Both the position numbers and the translations under genes were made by a program. A stretch of DNA of 59,912 bases from Prevotella sp. (GTDB lineage: Bacteria > Bacteroidota > Bacteroidia > Bacteroidales > Dysgonomonadaceae). Each line of letters begins with the position of its first letter. The first letter of the stretch is position 1. Of this stretch, positions 43,381 through 52,373 are shown piece after piece. The notes under the pieces are model-generated. The model ran no database searches. It worked only from the letters and a program-made list of their open reading frames with translations, and was not told where the DNA came from. The stretch is taken from positions 1 to 59,912 of the forward strand of contig JAITVV010000060.1 in NCBI GenBank assembly GCA_031285625.1. Reading direction: 5' to 3'.

Positions 43381-45477
43381 CTAACTGATTAATCCCCAGT
43401 TGTATTTATTGCCGCCTAGTTTTCGCAGTTGCCTTCTTAGAAGGAGACTGTCAGGTCTTTCCAACTGTGGATCTTCATCCAGTACTTTTTGGGCTATTTC
43501 CCTGGCAAACTGCAAAATCTCGCTATCACGCACGATGTTGGCAATCCTCAAATTGAACGGAATGCCACTTTGTTGTGTTCCTTCCAGATCTCCCGGTCCT
43601 CTTAGTTTCAGATCAGCTTCTGCAATTTCAAATCCATCGTTGCTTTCCACCATGATATCAATACGTTTTTTTGTATCAGCAGAAAGCTCATAAGGTGTAA
43701 CCAGAATACAGTAAGACTGATCGGCACCGCGACCTACACGTCCCCTCAACTGGTGCAGTTGGGATAATCCGAATCGTTGAGCAGATTCGATTACCATTAC
43801 AGAAGCATTTGGTACATTCACGCCCACTTCAATCACGGTTGTTGCTACCATTATTTGTGCCTCATTGGCTATAAAACGTTGCATCTCTGCATCTTTTTCT
43901 TTTGGCTTCATTTTCCCGTGAACCTTACATACCGTATATTCCGGAAAGACTTCCTGTATATGCTTAAAACCATCTTCCAGATTCTTTAAATCCAGCTTTT
44001 CACTTTCTTCTATCAGTGGGTAAACAATATATACCTGTCTGCCTTCTTGTAGCTGTTTTCTGATAGATTCATACAAAGCACCTCTTTTCTTATCATACTG
44101 ATGAATTGTCTGAATCGGTTTACGTCCGGGAGGCAATTCATCTATTACCGATACATCGAGGTCACCATATACAGTCATGGCTAATGTCCGGGGTATGGGG
44201 GTAGCCGTCATCACCAGTATATGCGGAGGATTTATATTTTTAGACCAGAGCTTTGCCCTTTGTGCGACTCCAAAGCGGTGTTGTTCGTCTATTATGACCA
44301 GTCCCAGATTAGAGAATTGGACTGTATCTTCAATCAGTGCATGTGTTCCGATTAATATTTGCAGATCTCCTGTTAAGAGCGCTTTGTGAATCCTCTCGCG
44401 ATCTGCTTTTTTTGTCGATCCGGTTAGTAGTTCAACATTCACATTCATTCCTTTCAAAGATTCGGTCACTGTATGATAATGTTGAGTAGCTAATATTTCT
44501 GTAGGAGCCATCATTGCTGCCTGAAAACCATTATCGAGGGCTATCAGCATCAGCATTAGTGCAACCAGTGTTTTGCCGCTACCCACATCACCTTGTAGCA
44601 AACGGTTCATTTGTTCTCCAGTAGCCATGTCCTGCCGGATTTCTTTTATTATCCGTTTCTGGGCATTCGTCAAAGGGAAAGGCAAGTTTTCTTCATAAAA
44701 CCGATTCAGATTATCCCCTACCCGTGTAAAAACAAACCCTTTCAGTTTTGATTTTCGTTCGGCAGTATATCTGAGTATATTGAGTTGTATATAGAATAAC
44801 TCTTCAAACTTCAGGCGAAACTGGGCATCCCGTAACAGCGCAGTATTTTCAGGAAAATGTACATTACGCATTGCATCCTTTAAGCCCATCAGGTGTGCAT
44901 CCCTTATCACGTTGTCCGGCAAGGTTTCCGGCATATTTTTCACTACCGAACTAAATGCTGAGGCCATTATCTTCTGAATCGCTTTAGAATTCAGATAATG
45001 GTTTTTCATCTTTTCTGTAGTGTTGTAATAAGGCATCAAACCCGTTTGGCGCTCTTCTTCATTTATGTATGGATCGATATCAGGGTGTGCAATATTGAAT
45101 TTATCACCGAATAGAGCAGGTTTCCCAAAAATGATATAAGGAAAGCCCACTTTGTATTTATCTGTAATGAATTTACCTCCCTGGAACCATACCAAATCAA
45201 TAAACCCTGTTCCATCAGTAAAATGTGCGACCAGACGTTTCTTCCGGCCTTCACCAAATGTTTCAAAGGCAGTAATACGACCTTTGAGCTGTATATAAGG
45301 CATATTGCCATCTACTTCGTGAATGAAATAGATCCGGCTCCTGTCTATATATTTATATGGAAAATAGTAAAGCAGGTCTTCAACCGAAAACACATTAATT
45401 TCTTTATTTAATATTTCGGCTTTTTTAGGCCCTACTCCTGCTAAATATTTTATATCTGTCTGCGAAAAATCACTCAT
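43381..45477 (-). CDS. recG: ATP-dependent DNA helicase RecG
   Basis: The 698-residue superfamily 2 helicase regresses stalled replication forks and works on branched DNA. It has an N-terminal wedge/OB domain (about 60-160), Walker A GDVGSGKT near 294-301, DEQHRFG (Walker B, RecG-type) near 396, the TATPIPRTL motif near 420, VATTVIEVGVNVPNA and QLRGRVGRG in the second helicase half, and a C-terminal TRG-like region. Length is normal. It faces the TonB-domain lipoprotein gene tail to tail. Confidence 0.95.
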   Translation of the reverse strand: MSDFSQTDIKYLAGVGPKKAEILNKEINVFSVEDLLYYFPYKYIDRSRIYFIHEVDGNMPYIQLKGRITAFETFGEGRKKRLVAHFTDGTGFIDLVWFQGGKFITDKYKVGFPYIIFGKPALFGDKFNIAHPDIDPYINEEERQTGLMPYYNTTEKMKNHYLNSKAIQKIMASAFSSVVKNMPETLPDNVIRDAHLMGLKDAMRNVHFPENTALLRDAQFRLKFEELFYIQLNILRYTAERKSKLKGFVFTRVGDNLNRFYEENLPFPLTNAQKRIIKEIRQDMATGEQMNRLLQGDVGSGKTLVALMLMLIALDNGFQAAMMAPTEILATQHYHTVTESLKGMNVNVELLTGSTKKADRERIHKALLTGDLQILIGTHALIEDTVQFSNLGLVIIDEQHRFGVAQRAKLWSKNINPPHILVMTATPIPRTLAMTVYGDLDVSVIDELPPGRKPIQTIHQYDKKRGALYESIRKQLQEGRQVYIVYPLIEESEKLDLKNLEDGFKHIQEVFPEYTVCKVHGKMKPKEKDAEMQRFIANEAQIMVATTVIEVGVNVPNASVMVIESAQRFGLSQLHQLRGRVGRGADQSYCILVTPYELSADTKKRIDIMVESNDGFEIAEADLKLRGPGDLEGTQQSGIPFNLRIANIVRDSEILQFAREIAQKVLDEDPQLERPDSLLLRRQLRKLGGNKYNWGLIS

Positions 45478-45540
45478 TTTATTACAATAGTCATTTATCT
45501 TATATAATTCTTTAGAATATTGCGTTTCTCTAACTGTTGG

Positions 45541-45618
45541 TTGTCATCCTGAGGCACGAAGGATATTTCTTCTCTCCTTGACAAATGGGCCGAGATGCTT
45601 CCTTAGTCAGCATGACAA
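45541..45618. repeat. Intergenic repeat bounded by TTGTCAT...ATGACAA, copy 2
   Basis: It begins TTGTCATCCTGAGGCACGAAG and ends with CAGCATGACAA, matching the ends and left side of the element at 7466-7540. The inner sequence differs. It fills the gap between recG and the DKNYY-repeat gene. Confidence 0.65.
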
Positions 45619-45629
45619 AATACAATAAT

Positions 45630-47198
45630 TCAATTGGTATCTATCACTTTTATCTTTATTTCGTTAATAGGGATAATTTCCATACCATAATATTCACCAC
45701 TGTATATGTTATTTTTATCCATTGCTATATTTTGGTTGATTATCTTTAAGGTAGTAAAATCGACATTACGCTCTATCGAATTTTTAAATACCATATACTT
45801 GCCTTTTTTAGCATCCTCTATTATTTTAGTTTCGTCAAATGACTCGCTATGTAACAATACTTTGCCATCTGTAAAAAAATAGGTATCGATGCCTCCTTTT
45901 TTAATCTGATACAGTTTGTCTGTATCAATGTCTTCTACAATGGGAATACAATCATAAGAATAGATACGTTTTTTATAAATATAAACCTTATTGGTAAGAT
46001 AGCGAAATTTATCAACTTCTAATGGTTCATACTGGCGAATATCATAGTTGTATATCATTACATTGTCAAGTTTTTTGCCTGCCATATAAAAACCATCGGG
46101 GGTATGTATCAGCTTATGCGCAAATCCACTGAGCGAAGGCTTCTCATCCGTTGGAAAATAGTGAATTCTACCCTCGCCGACTATCTGGGCCATTGCATGA
46201 CCCGGATTATACACTCCTTCAGCCAGTATTTTCCATTCTGTAAGATTGGTTTTCAGCCCGTATCTTCTTTCAATATTGGCTTCATCAACTTCCCTGAAGT
46301 AATTATCATAAGTCTTATTGTATACAGTGTCGCCGTCCGTCACATAGGTTTCTTCAAAAGACAGAGGCAGCTCTACACATTTAGACCCTTTCAGATTAAG
46401 CCTCGCAGGCAAAAAATCCGACTTGGTTGTATATACTGCATCGCCATATATAAAATACCCATCCATTAACATCGGATGCACATTTCCACCTCGGCTGGGT
46501 TCAAGTAAGCCTGAAGGATTGACCGTCTTTGATACTCCACCGGATGATTGAGTAATTTCCCATCCAAACCAATACAGACCGTTTTTATCCATGTAATAGT
46601 TACTTGCAATATGCTTGAGCGATTCTATATCTAAACCTTCGATATGAGGAACTTCTATTAGCCCGTAATTTGTATAGGGATAAAAATAGAGCTTACCAGT
46701 CTTGTCTCTGAATATACCTTCCTTAAGATATTCCAAATGAGATATGTCTATCACAGTCGGATCGTTATCATCAGCATATACGATAAGGTACATATTCTCT
46801 ATGTCTTTGCCAATTATATATCCTTTTCCATTTATATTGTAACGGAGTACTTGAAAGTCGTTGCTATAGAATTTCGGATTACAGAATTCCTTAAATGTCA
46901 TTTTGTGGCCAATCGCAACAAGAGCAGTACTGTTATACTTAATTCCCTTTATCTGTACAGTTCGTGTACCATCCCAATGGTATGTATTGCCATTATCGTC
47001 CACATCGGTTCCGCCAATCATCTCCTCACCATATATTGCCTTCTTTGCAGGGCAGATGCCCATACGACCCAATTTATATATTCTTTTGCCTTTCTTTTGT
47101 TTTTGAGCCATGCTACTTGTGCAGAAAAATATATTCGCAACGAAGAGAAGAAACATTATTTTAGAAACTCCTGATATAAATGATATAGAGTGCTTCAT
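45630..47198 (-). CDS. Secreted DKNYY-repeat protein
   Basis: The 522-residue protein has an N-terminal signal sequence (about 1-31, ending SMAQ). The body consists of repeated beta units with the DKNxxY/F signature (FRDKTGKLYFYP, YMDKNGLYWFG, MDKNNIYSG) and related turns such as YTKSDFLPA, as in the DKNYY family of bacterial proteins. Members form beta-rich repeats of unknown function. It is a single gene; the upstream region is shared with the divergent ROK gene. Confidence 0.75.
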   Translation of the reverse strand: MKHSISFISGVSKIMFLLFVANIFFCTSSMAQKQKKGKRIYKLGRMGICPAKKAIYGEEMIGGTDVDDNGNTYHWDGTRTVQIKGIKYNSTALVAIGHKMTFKEFCNPKFYSNDFQVLRYNINGKGYIIGKDIENMYLIVYADDNDPTVIDISHLEYLKEGIFRDKTGKLYFYPYTNYGLIEVPHIEGLDIESLKHIASNYYMDKNGLYWFGWEITQSSGGVSKTVNPSGLLEPSRGGNVHPMLMDGYFIYGDAVYTTKSDFLPARLNLKGSKCVELPLSFEETYVTDGDTVYNKTYDNYFREVDEANIERRYGLKTNLTEWKILAEGVYNPGHAMAQIVGEGRIHYFPTDEKPSLSGFAHKLIHTPDGFYMAGKKLDNVMIYNYDIRQYEPLEVDKFRYLTNKVYIYKKRIYSYDCIPIVEDIDTDKLYQIKKGGIDTYFFTDGKVLLHSESFDETKIIEDAKKGKYMVFKNSIERNVDFTTLKIINQNIAMDKNNIYSGEYYGMEIIPINEIKIKVIDTN

Positions 47199-47324
47199 GT
47201 GCGATTTTGAAATAAATAATAACTTACGAAGATAATAATTAAAAGAATATTTAAATAGATAAATTATTATAACTAAGTTTCAATTTTTGATCACATAATT
47301 ATTAAATGTTAATTAACATCTGGT

Positions 47325-47357
47325 TTTGCTATATTCATATAATGCTGTGTATATTTG
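47325..47357 (+). promoter_or_regulatory. Promoter of the amino-sugar cluster: TTTG-N21-TATATTTG
   Basis: TTTG (47325-47328) and TATATTTG (47350-47357) are 21 bases apart, close to the Bacteroidota consensus. The -7 box is 111 bases before the ROK gene ATG, leaving a long leader without an obvious hairpin. Confidence 0.6.
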
Positions 47358-47468
47358 TATTACCTTAAATTAAGGACAGAAAACATGTGTTTAAAGATAC
47401 TTCAGCAATGAACATTAATAGTGTAATTGCATTATATATAGTGAAATAACGGATATCATACTCTTATT

Positions 47469-48293
47469 ATGAGAATAGGTATAGACATAGGCGGTACAAA
47501 AATTCGAATGGGTATAGTCGATGGTGGCATGATTTTAAGAAAAACAGAAGCTTTAACTAATGCTCAGGCTTCTGAAGATCTTATACTTGATAATCTGTGT
47601 AACATGATTCGTCAAATAATGAATACTAATATCAGGGGTATTGGTATCGGTGTACCTTCAGTTGTTAATGCAGAGCAAGGAATTGTTTATAATACAGTAA
47701 ATATTCCGTCATGGAAGAAGGTATATCTGAAAGATATCCTTGAAAAAGAATTCAGAGTTCCCGTATTTGTTAATAATGAATCAAACTGTTTTGCCTTTGG
47801 AGAACGTTATTATGGTGAAGGTACTTCGTTCCGCAATATTGTATGCGTTACTTTAGGTACCGGGGTTGGAGCAGGTATTATTATCAATGATGAATTATAT
47901 AATGGCAATAACACCGGAGCCGGTGAAATAGGTAGTTTACCCTATCTGGATGCTGATTACGAATATTATTGTAGCCGGAAATTCTTTGACCGGAATAATG
48001 TTTCGGGACGCGATGCGTTAAATCTGGCCTTGATGGGCGATACGGATATGATATCCCTCTGGGAAGAACTGGGTGGGCATATTGGATATCTGATAAAAGC
48101 AATTTTATTTACCTACGATCCTCAGGCAATTATATTAGGTGGAGGTCTGTCTGCCGGCTACCAGCTATTTTCTGAAAAAATGTTTGAGGTAGTTAGTACA
48201 TTTCCATATCCTGAAACGTTAAAGAGAGTAAGGGTGTTATTATCTCAAAAAGAAGATATATACTTATTGGGCACTGCCGCCCTTGTTGTTTGA
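47469..48293 (+). CDS. ROK-family sugar kinase-like protein without the zinc motif
   Basis: The 274-residue protein has the ROK fold: phosphate-binding DIGGTKIRMG (6-15), GIGVPSVV near 59-66, VTLGTGVGAGI near 127-137 and ILGGGLSAG near 220. ROK kinases phosphorylate glucose, GlcNAc or related sugars. Two usual features are changed. The catalytic Asp of the (E/N)NDAN segment is Glu104 (VNNESN), and the zinc site is absent: GEIGH reads GEIGS (153-157), and no CxCGxxGC follows, only a single Cys168. It may be a changed kinase or a sensor. It is 46 bases upstream of the NagB-like/PIG-L gene. Confidence 0.75.
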   Translation: MRIGIDIGGTKIRMGIVDGGMILRKTEALTNAQASEDLILDNLCNMIRQIMNTNIRGIGIGVPSVVNAEQGIVYNTVNIPSWKKVYLKDILEKEFRVPVFVNNESNCFAFGERYYGEGTSFRNIVCVTLGTGVGAGIIINDELYNGNNTGAGEIGSLPYLDADYEYYCSRKFFDRNNVSGRDALNLALMGDTDMISLWEELGGHIGYLIKAILFTYDPQAIILGGGLSAGYQLFSEKMFEVVSTFPYPETLKRVRVLLSQKEDIYLLGTAALVV

Positions 48294-48339
48294 TCCATAT
48301 AACCAACAATATACATTAAATCGTAAATAAATTTTTAAT

Positions 48340-50322
48340 ATGAGATTAGATTTAAGTTCACAAATCGTACTGGATAGAGTGTCTCAGCGCTACTATCGTC
48401 CTGAAAACGAATTCGAGTTATCTGCTCTTATCCGCTTCGAAAAAGTGCCCACACAGATTTATGAATCATCGGTGGAAGCCTCTCTTAATATTGCAAAAGA
48501 TATTGCAAAAAAAATAAAGATAAAAGAAACTGAAGGTGCTAAATTTGTCCTGGCTCTTCCCGGAGGACATTCTCCTCAGACAATTTATCAGGAACTTATC
48601 CGTATTCATAAAGAAGAGGGACTGAGTTTCAAAAATGTGATTGTATTTAATATTTATGAGTTCTATCCTTTAGCTCCTCAATCTAATAGCAATCTGAAAC
48701 TATTGAAAGAATCTTTCTTAGATCATGTAGACATCGATTTGAAGAACGTATACTCGCCTGATGGTTCAGTACCTAAAGAAGAAATTCTAAACTATTGCAG
48801 GGCTTATGAACAAACAATACAGAGTGTAGGCGGCATAGACTACCTACTGTTAGGATTAGGACGCGCAGGTAATATCGGCATCAACATTGCAGGTTCGAGT
48901 ATGAGTTCTCAAACCCGTTTGGTACTACTTGACCAACAATCACGTAAAGAGGCTATCAATACGTTTGGCTCGCTGGAGCAAGTGCCTCCGAGTGCTGTTA
49001 CAATGGGTATTTCTACAATAATGAAAGCAAAAGAAATTGCATTGATTGCCTGGGGTGAAGATAAAGCAAAAGGGATAAGAGATGTTGTTGAAGGTACTAT
49101 TTCGGACGCAGTTCCCGCTTCATGCCTGCAAGCTCATCCAAATGCATTTGTACATATCGATCTGAATGCAGCTTTTGAATTGACCCGCATCAATCACCCT
49201 TGGCTGGTAACAAGTTGTGACTGGACCAGTAAATTGATCCGCAGGGCTATTGTTTGGTTATGTTTCAAAGTAAACAAACCGATTCTTAAATTAACAAATA
49301 AGGACTATCAGGATAACAGCCTTGAAGAATTATTAGCACTGTATGGTTCAGCATACAATGTGAATATCAAGATATTTAATGACCTGCAACATACTATAAC
49401 CGGTTGGCCGGGAGGAAAACCAAATGCCGATGATACCAATCGCCCTGAAAGAGCAAAACCTTATCCGAAAAAGGTGATTATTTTCAGCCCTCACCCTGAC
49501 GATGATGTGATCTCCATGGGTGGAACATTCAAACGCCTTGTAGATCAAAAACATGATGTGCATGTAGCATATCAGACTTCGGGTAATATTGCTGTAGGAG
49601 ATGAAGAAGTTATCCGTTACGTTTCTTTCCTCGAAGATATAAGAAGCAAATATGATGCAGGCAATGATGCCTTAAAAAAGAAATATGCAGAGATTCTCCA
49701 ATATCTGCTACATGATAAGAAAGAAGGTGATATTGATACAGCTGACGTGCTCTTCATGAAAGGCCGTATCCGCCGTCAGGAAGCTACAACAGCCTGCCGC
49801 TATGTAGGAATGGATACCAATAATGTGAAATTTCTGGATCTGCCATTCTACGAAACTGGACGTGTAAAGAAGAATCCTATTTCAGAAGCTGATGTGGAAA
49901 TTGTAAAAAATTATCTGGAAACAGTAAAACCACACGAAGTATTCGTTGCAGGAGACTTAGCCGATCCGCATGGCACCCACAAAGTTTGTCTGGATGCCAT
50001 ACTTGCAGCAGTGGACGAACTGAAAGGCGCAGAATGGCTTAAGGATTGCCGTTTCTGGATGTATCGTGGAGCATGGGCTGAGTGGGAAATTGACCATATT
50101 GAAATGGCTGTACCTATCTCCCCGGAAGAACTTCGGAAGAAAAGAAATGCAATATTGAAACATCAGTCGCAAATGGAAAGTGCGCCGTTCCTGGGTAATG
50201 ATGAACGTCTGTTCTGGCAACGCTCTGAAGACAGAAACCGTGCAACGGCTGAACTGTATAGACAATTGGGTATGGCCTCATATGAAGCTATTGAAGCATT
50301 TGTAGAATACCATCCTCTATAA
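48340..50322 (+). CDS. Fusion of inactive NagB-like domain and PIG-L de-N-acetylase
   Basis: The 660-residue protein joins a glucosamine-6-phosphate deaminase-like domain (about 20-290) to a LmbE/PIG-L domain (378-640). The PIG-L metal site is intact: PHPDDD (384-389) and HGTH (544-547), typical of enzymes that remove N-acetyl groups from amino sugars. The NagB half keeps the fold (LALPGGHSPQ, AGSSMSSQTRL) but has lost catalysis. E. coli NagB D72, D141, H143 and E148 correspond to Y106, A176, N178 and I183. It may bind an amino-sugar phosphate to control the deacetylase (inference). Automatic annotation often calls such proteins glucosamine-6-phosphate deaminase; that name should not be trusted. 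True nagB follows 85 bases downstream. Confidence 0.85.
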   Translation: MRLDLSSQIVLDRVSQRYYRPENEFELSALIRFEKVPTQIYESSVEASLNIAKDIAKKIKIKETEGAKFVLALPGGHSPQTIYQELIRIHKEEGLSFKNVIVFNIYEFYPLAPQSNSNLKLLKESFLDHVDIDLKNVYSPDGSVPKEEILNYCRAYEQTIQSVGGIDYLLLGLGRAGNIGINIAGSSMSSQTRLVLLDQQSRKEAINTFGSLEQVPPSAVTMGISTIMKAKEIALIAWGEDKAKGIRDVVEGTISDAVPASCLQAHPNAFVHIDLNAAFELTRINHPWLVTSCDWTSKLIRRAIVWLCFKVNKPILKLTNKDYQDNSLEELLALYGSAYNVNIKIFNDLQHTITGWPGGKPNADDTNRPERAKPYPKKVIIFSPHPDDDVISMGGTFKRLVDQKHDVHVAYQTSGNIAVGDEEVIRYVSFLEDIRSKYDAGNDALKKKYAEILQYLLHDKKEGDIDTADVLFMKGRIRRQEATTACRYVGMDTNNVKFLDLPFYETGRVKKNPISEADVEIVKNYLETVKPHEVFVAGDLADPHGTHKVCLDAILAAVDELKGAEWLKDCRFWMYRGAWAEWEIDHIEMAVPISPEELRKKRNAILKHQSQMESAPFLGNDERLFWQRSEDRNRATAELYRQLGMASYEAIEAFVEYHPL

Positions 50323-50336
50323 TTGTATAATTAAGA

Positions 50337-50380
50337 CAAACCTTTTAGTATATTTGTACTAGAAGGTTTGCTTTATTTTT
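50337..50380 (+). terminator. Terminator between the fusion gene and nagB
   Basis: CAAACCTTTTAGTA and TACTAGAAGGTTTG pair over 14 bp with one G-U, around TATTTG, followed by CTTTATTTTTT. It lies 15 bases past the stop. It would reduce read-through into nagB. Confidence 0.8.
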
Positions 50381-50406
50381 TATGAACTAACATATTAAGA
50401 TATATC

Positions 50407-51216
50407 ATGAGATTAATTATTCAACCGAATTACGAATTGCTTTCCCAATGGGCTGCAAATTATGTAGTGTCAAAGATCAATGCTGCAAATCCGACAACAG
50501 AAAAACCTTTCGTTCTCGGATTGCCAACAGGCTCATCACCAATGGGCATGTACAAAGCACTGATTAAACATTATCAGGAGAAGAAGGTTTCATTTCGTCA
50601 TGTGATTACCTTTAATATGGATGAATATGTAGGGTTACCTCAGGATCATCCTCAAAGTTATCATACTTTCATGTGGAATAATTTCTTTAGCCATATAGAT
50701 ATCGATGCTGCTAATGTAAATATTCTGAATGGGAATGCTCCTGATCTGGATGCCGAATGCGCTGCTTATGAAGATAAAATGAAAACAGTGGGTGGTATTG
50801 ACCTATTCTTAGGCGGTATTGGTCCTGATGGTCATATTGCGTTTAACGAGCCCGGATCATCTCTATCTTCCCGTACCCGTATCAAAACTTTGACACAGGA
50901 TACTATAATTGCAAATTCCAGATTCTTTGATAATGATGTAAATAAAGTACCGAAGACTTCTGTAACAGTCGGCGTGGGTACTATCCTTGATGCAAAAGAA
51001 GTTCTTATCATGGTGAATGGACACAACAAAGCAAGAGCTCTAGCTCAGGCAGTAGAAGGTTCTATCAACCAGATGTGGACAATCACTGCTTTGCAGCTGC
51101 ATCCTAAAGGAATCATTGTCTGTGACGAAATAGCAACTTATGAATTGAAAGTTGGTACATATAATTATTTCAAGGACATTGAAGGTAAAAATCTGAATCC
51201 GGATAGTTTATTATAA
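50407..51216 (+). CDS. nagB: Glucosamine-6-phosphate deaminase
   Basis: The 269-residue enzyme converts glucosamine 6-phosphate to fructose 6-phosphate and ammonia, the last step of GlcNAc use. The active site is complete and has E. coli numbering: D72 in [10 protein letters not shown]141 and H143 in [12 protein letters not shown]148 in NEPGSS. Length equals the usual bacterial form. It lies downstream of the NagB-like/PIG-L fusion and ROK genes, making an amino-sugar cluster, and is followed by a strong terminator. Confidence 0.96.
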   Translation: MRLIIQPNYELLSQWAANYVVSKINAANPTTEKPFVLGLPTGSSPMGMYKALIKHYQEKKVSFRHVITFNMDEYVGLPQDHPQSYHTFMWNNFFSHIDIDAANVNILNGNAPDLDAECAAYEDKMKTVGGIDLFLGGIGPDGHIAFNEPGSSLSSRTRIKTLTQDTIIANSRFFDNDVNKVPKTSVTVGVGTILDAKEVLIMVNGHNKARALAQAVEGSINQMWTITALQLHPKGIIVCDEIATYELKVGTYNYFKDIEGKNLNPDSLL

Positions 51217-51242
51217 TTTGAATTTGATAGATACAGAATAGG

Positions 51243-51272
51243 GCTGTGTACAAAGTGTACACAGCTTTTTTT
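51243..51272 (+). terminator. Rho-independent terminator of nagB
   Basis: GCTGTGTACA and TGTACACAGC pair perfectly over 10 bp with an AAG loop, followed by TTTTTTT. Confidence 0.92.
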
Positions 51273-51288
51273 GTTGTTCACAATTCTC

Positions 51289-52278
51289 TCAATCATATCC
51301 TATTATATTCTCTTCCTCCAATTCAAAATTATAACAACTCCCATAAGTCTCTGAGCGTATAGCATTTCCTTTTTCATTATAATATAGCCACTTACCGCAC
51401 TTATAAATATCGCTTTCACCAAATGATTTTACTTTTTCTATCGCCTTAATCTTACCATTCGGATAATACTGTTTTGTTGTGGCTATACTAAAGGTATGAT
51501 TATAACTAGTACCCCAATCAGGCATCAGATGTTCGTATGTTGCATGTTCTGTTTTGTGTCCTAAAGAATCGTAGCAAATAGTTTCTACAGATACACCACC
51601 GGCATACATATCCCCTTGTATGTGATATTCTTTCAGTTGACCGTTATTATAATAACTTTTATATGCTTTTCTAGGGTTTCCATAGCCTTGTCCATCTAAT
51701 GGCATTTGCCATTCTATAAGGGTGCCGTTAGCATTATAAGTACTCCATTCGCCATAATAGCCTTTATACATTTTGCCTTTCAGGTAGCTATCTTCGTCGG
51801 TATATGTTATATTCCCTATTTCTGTTTCCAGTCCATCTTTGCTATACATCACCAGAGAGTCTGTTCTTTTAAAGGTATCGGGCTCATCAGCAAACAGAGG
51901 GTCAATACGCCGGGTGTAAACTTTTGCCTTCAATTTACCGGACTCAAAGAAAGATTGATAACGCATTACGCCATATAAGGTCGAATCAACGTTATACACA
52001 ATATTCTCTAATTCCCCCGTAGGATAATATGTTTTATAGAAAGGTTGTCCTAACCCGATTCCTGATGTATATTTTATTGATTCGAGCTTATTATCTGATA
52101 TTCTAAAATAATAAATAGAATCATTCCCATAATGTAATTCTTTGTAATCATATGTAAGATGATGATAGTTTGAGAATACTACTTTGGGTAATATCTTTAA
52201 TATTTCATCCTCTTCCGTTTGATTACATGCTGTCAAAATAAATAGTAGAAGTACAGCGTATTTTATCCAGCTTTTCAT
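51289..52278 (-). CDS. Lipoprotein with MORN_2-type repeats
   Basis: The 329-residue lipoprotein has its lipobox at Cys18 (LFILTAC). Repeats of the YYxNGxLK type occur along the chain: YYPTGELENI, FFESGKLKAKV, YNANGTLIEW, YYNNGQLKEYH, YYPNGKIKAIEKV and YYNEKGNAIRSE. Such MORN_2 repeats are seen in YwqK-like antitoxin/immunity proteins and in surface proteins of Bacteroidota. No toxin gene is adjacent. Function is not known. Repeat copy C lies upstream. Confidence 0.75.
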   Translation of the reverse strand: MKSWIKYAVLLLFILTACNQTEEDEILKILPKVVFSNYHHLTYDYKELHYGNDSIYYFRISDNKLESIKYTSGIGLGQPFYKTYYPTGELENIVYNVDSTLYGVMRYQSFFESGKLKAKVYTRRIDPLFADEPDTFKRTDSLVMYSKDGLETEIGNITYTDEDSYLKGKMYKGYYGEWSTYNANGTLIEWQMPLDGQGYGNPRKAYKSYYNNGQLKEYHIQGDMYAGGVSVETICYDSLGHKTEHATYEHLMPDWGTSYNHTFSIATTKQYYPNGKIKAIEKVKSFGESDIYKCGKWLYYNEKGNAIRSETYGSCYNFELEEENIIGYD

Positions 52279-52373
52279 ATTTGCAAGTTTGTATATCCAA
52301 AGATGAATAATTTAATCAGAAAATGAAAATATTTTTATCAATATATAGGTAATTCGGAAATACTTTATTACAT

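Noticed and set aside
50349-50356. TATATTTG as a promoter for nagB
   Set aside because: It is the loop and inner stem of the terminator at 50337-50380. A promoter role cannot be excluded, but the 14-bp stem with a T-run explains the sequence better.
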